Of a DNA stretch of 49,990 nucleotides, positions 49,872-49,990 are shown in pieces; position 1 is the first letter of the stretch, and the number at the start of each line of letters is the position of its first letter. Position numbers and translations under genes: made by a program. The notes beneath the pieces were generated by a model. That model was given only the letters and a program-made list of their open reading frames with translations. It did no database searches and was not told where the DNA came from. Source of the stretch: Anaerolineae bacterium (lineage in GTDB: Bacteria > Chloroflexota > Anaerolineae > Promineifilales > Promineifilaceae); NCBI GenBank assembly GCA_030425205.1, contig JAUIAP010000045.1, forward strand, positions 1 through 49,990, read 5' to 3'.

Positions 49872-49990
49872 TTCTGGGTCTTGGGGAATGACACAATATA
49901 GCGCGTGGTGCGTAACATAATCTGGTTACAAACACCGTTTCAGAACAGTTGAAACCAACCCGAAAAAGGCGTGTCGCCACCCACTATCTC

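Overview
The window looks like a chromosomal stretch of a Chloroflexota-type bacterium (Anaerolineae/Ardenticatenia/Caldilineae-like). This is inferred from several lipoproteins and membrane-anchored proteins with long Thr/Pro-rich (TPTPTATP-like) linkers, moderate G+C, and a gene mix typical of that phylum; no rRNA or marker gene confirms it. No rRNA, tRNA, CRISPR array or insertion sequence was recognised. A palindromic octamer, TCGGCCGA, occurs about 54 times by manual scan, where roughly one copy would be expected by chance.

Layout. (1) 1-5108: non-coding lead with a 72-bp palindrome, then a divalent-metal module (ArsR/SmtB-type sensor, small membrane protein, P1B-4-type ATPase), a CopC-domain relic, a methyltransferase-like membrane protein and a DUF305 protein. 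(2) 5138-8616, minus strand: a MerR-controlled cluster (MerR, MerF-like transporter, [2Fe-2S] CopZ-like protein, YnfA, VOC protein, transglutaminase-like protein) with two near-identical MerR promoters. (3) 8728-16360: a copper operon of CsoR, CopZ, CopA, ferredoxin, DUF457-like protein, CopB, cupredoxin lipoprotein and two membrane proteins. (4) 16387-26275: an accessory/defence-like zone. A 1514-residue STAND NTPase with a predicted N-terminal nuclease, and a PD-(D/E)xK-like protein, sit among a decayed cell-envelope cluster (C39 peptidase-TPR, L,D-transpeptidase with two in-frame stops, VanW remnant, TPR lipoprotein-like paralogue). (5) 26313-33288: a second copper block of a broken multicopper oxidase, a Met-rich 35-residue peptide, a Cys-rich copper-storage-like protein, Hsp20, methyltransferase, NicO transporter, HigBA-like pair with a broken toxin, frameshifted DUF305, copper-associated lipoprotein, MarR and a 4-TM protein. 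(6) 33406-40039: a tightly packed operon of cytochrome c, a thioredoxin-like lipoprotein whose CxxC positions are both in-frame TGA (UPPU), a triple-DsbA protein, a Crp-like regulator, a small Cys/His protein, DUF2085 and a NarL/NarX-type two-component pair. (7) 40323-49871: EamA exporter, Ada-AlkA fusion, secreted/lipoprotein genes, ECF sigma with membrane anti-sigma, ankyrin lipoprotein and a DmpA-family peptidase.

How it fits together. The window is mainly a metal (copper, zinc/cobalt, mercury-like) homeostasis island. Cytoplasmic sensors (ArsR, MerR, CsoR, MarR) control exporters, while periplasmic oxidases, cupredoxins, DUF305 proteins and thiol/selenol redox proteins handle metal and oxidative thiol stress outside the membrane. 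A palindromic element (ATCCGC-N6-GCGGAT and half-sites) recurs upstream of four copper-related units and suggests one shared, unidentified regulator. The strongest single discovery is the candidate UxxU selenoprotein at 33885-34253, with a hairpin 11 nt after its second TGA. Several genes differ from their family by single-base deletions in short homopolymers, so some 'pseudogenes' may be assembly errors.
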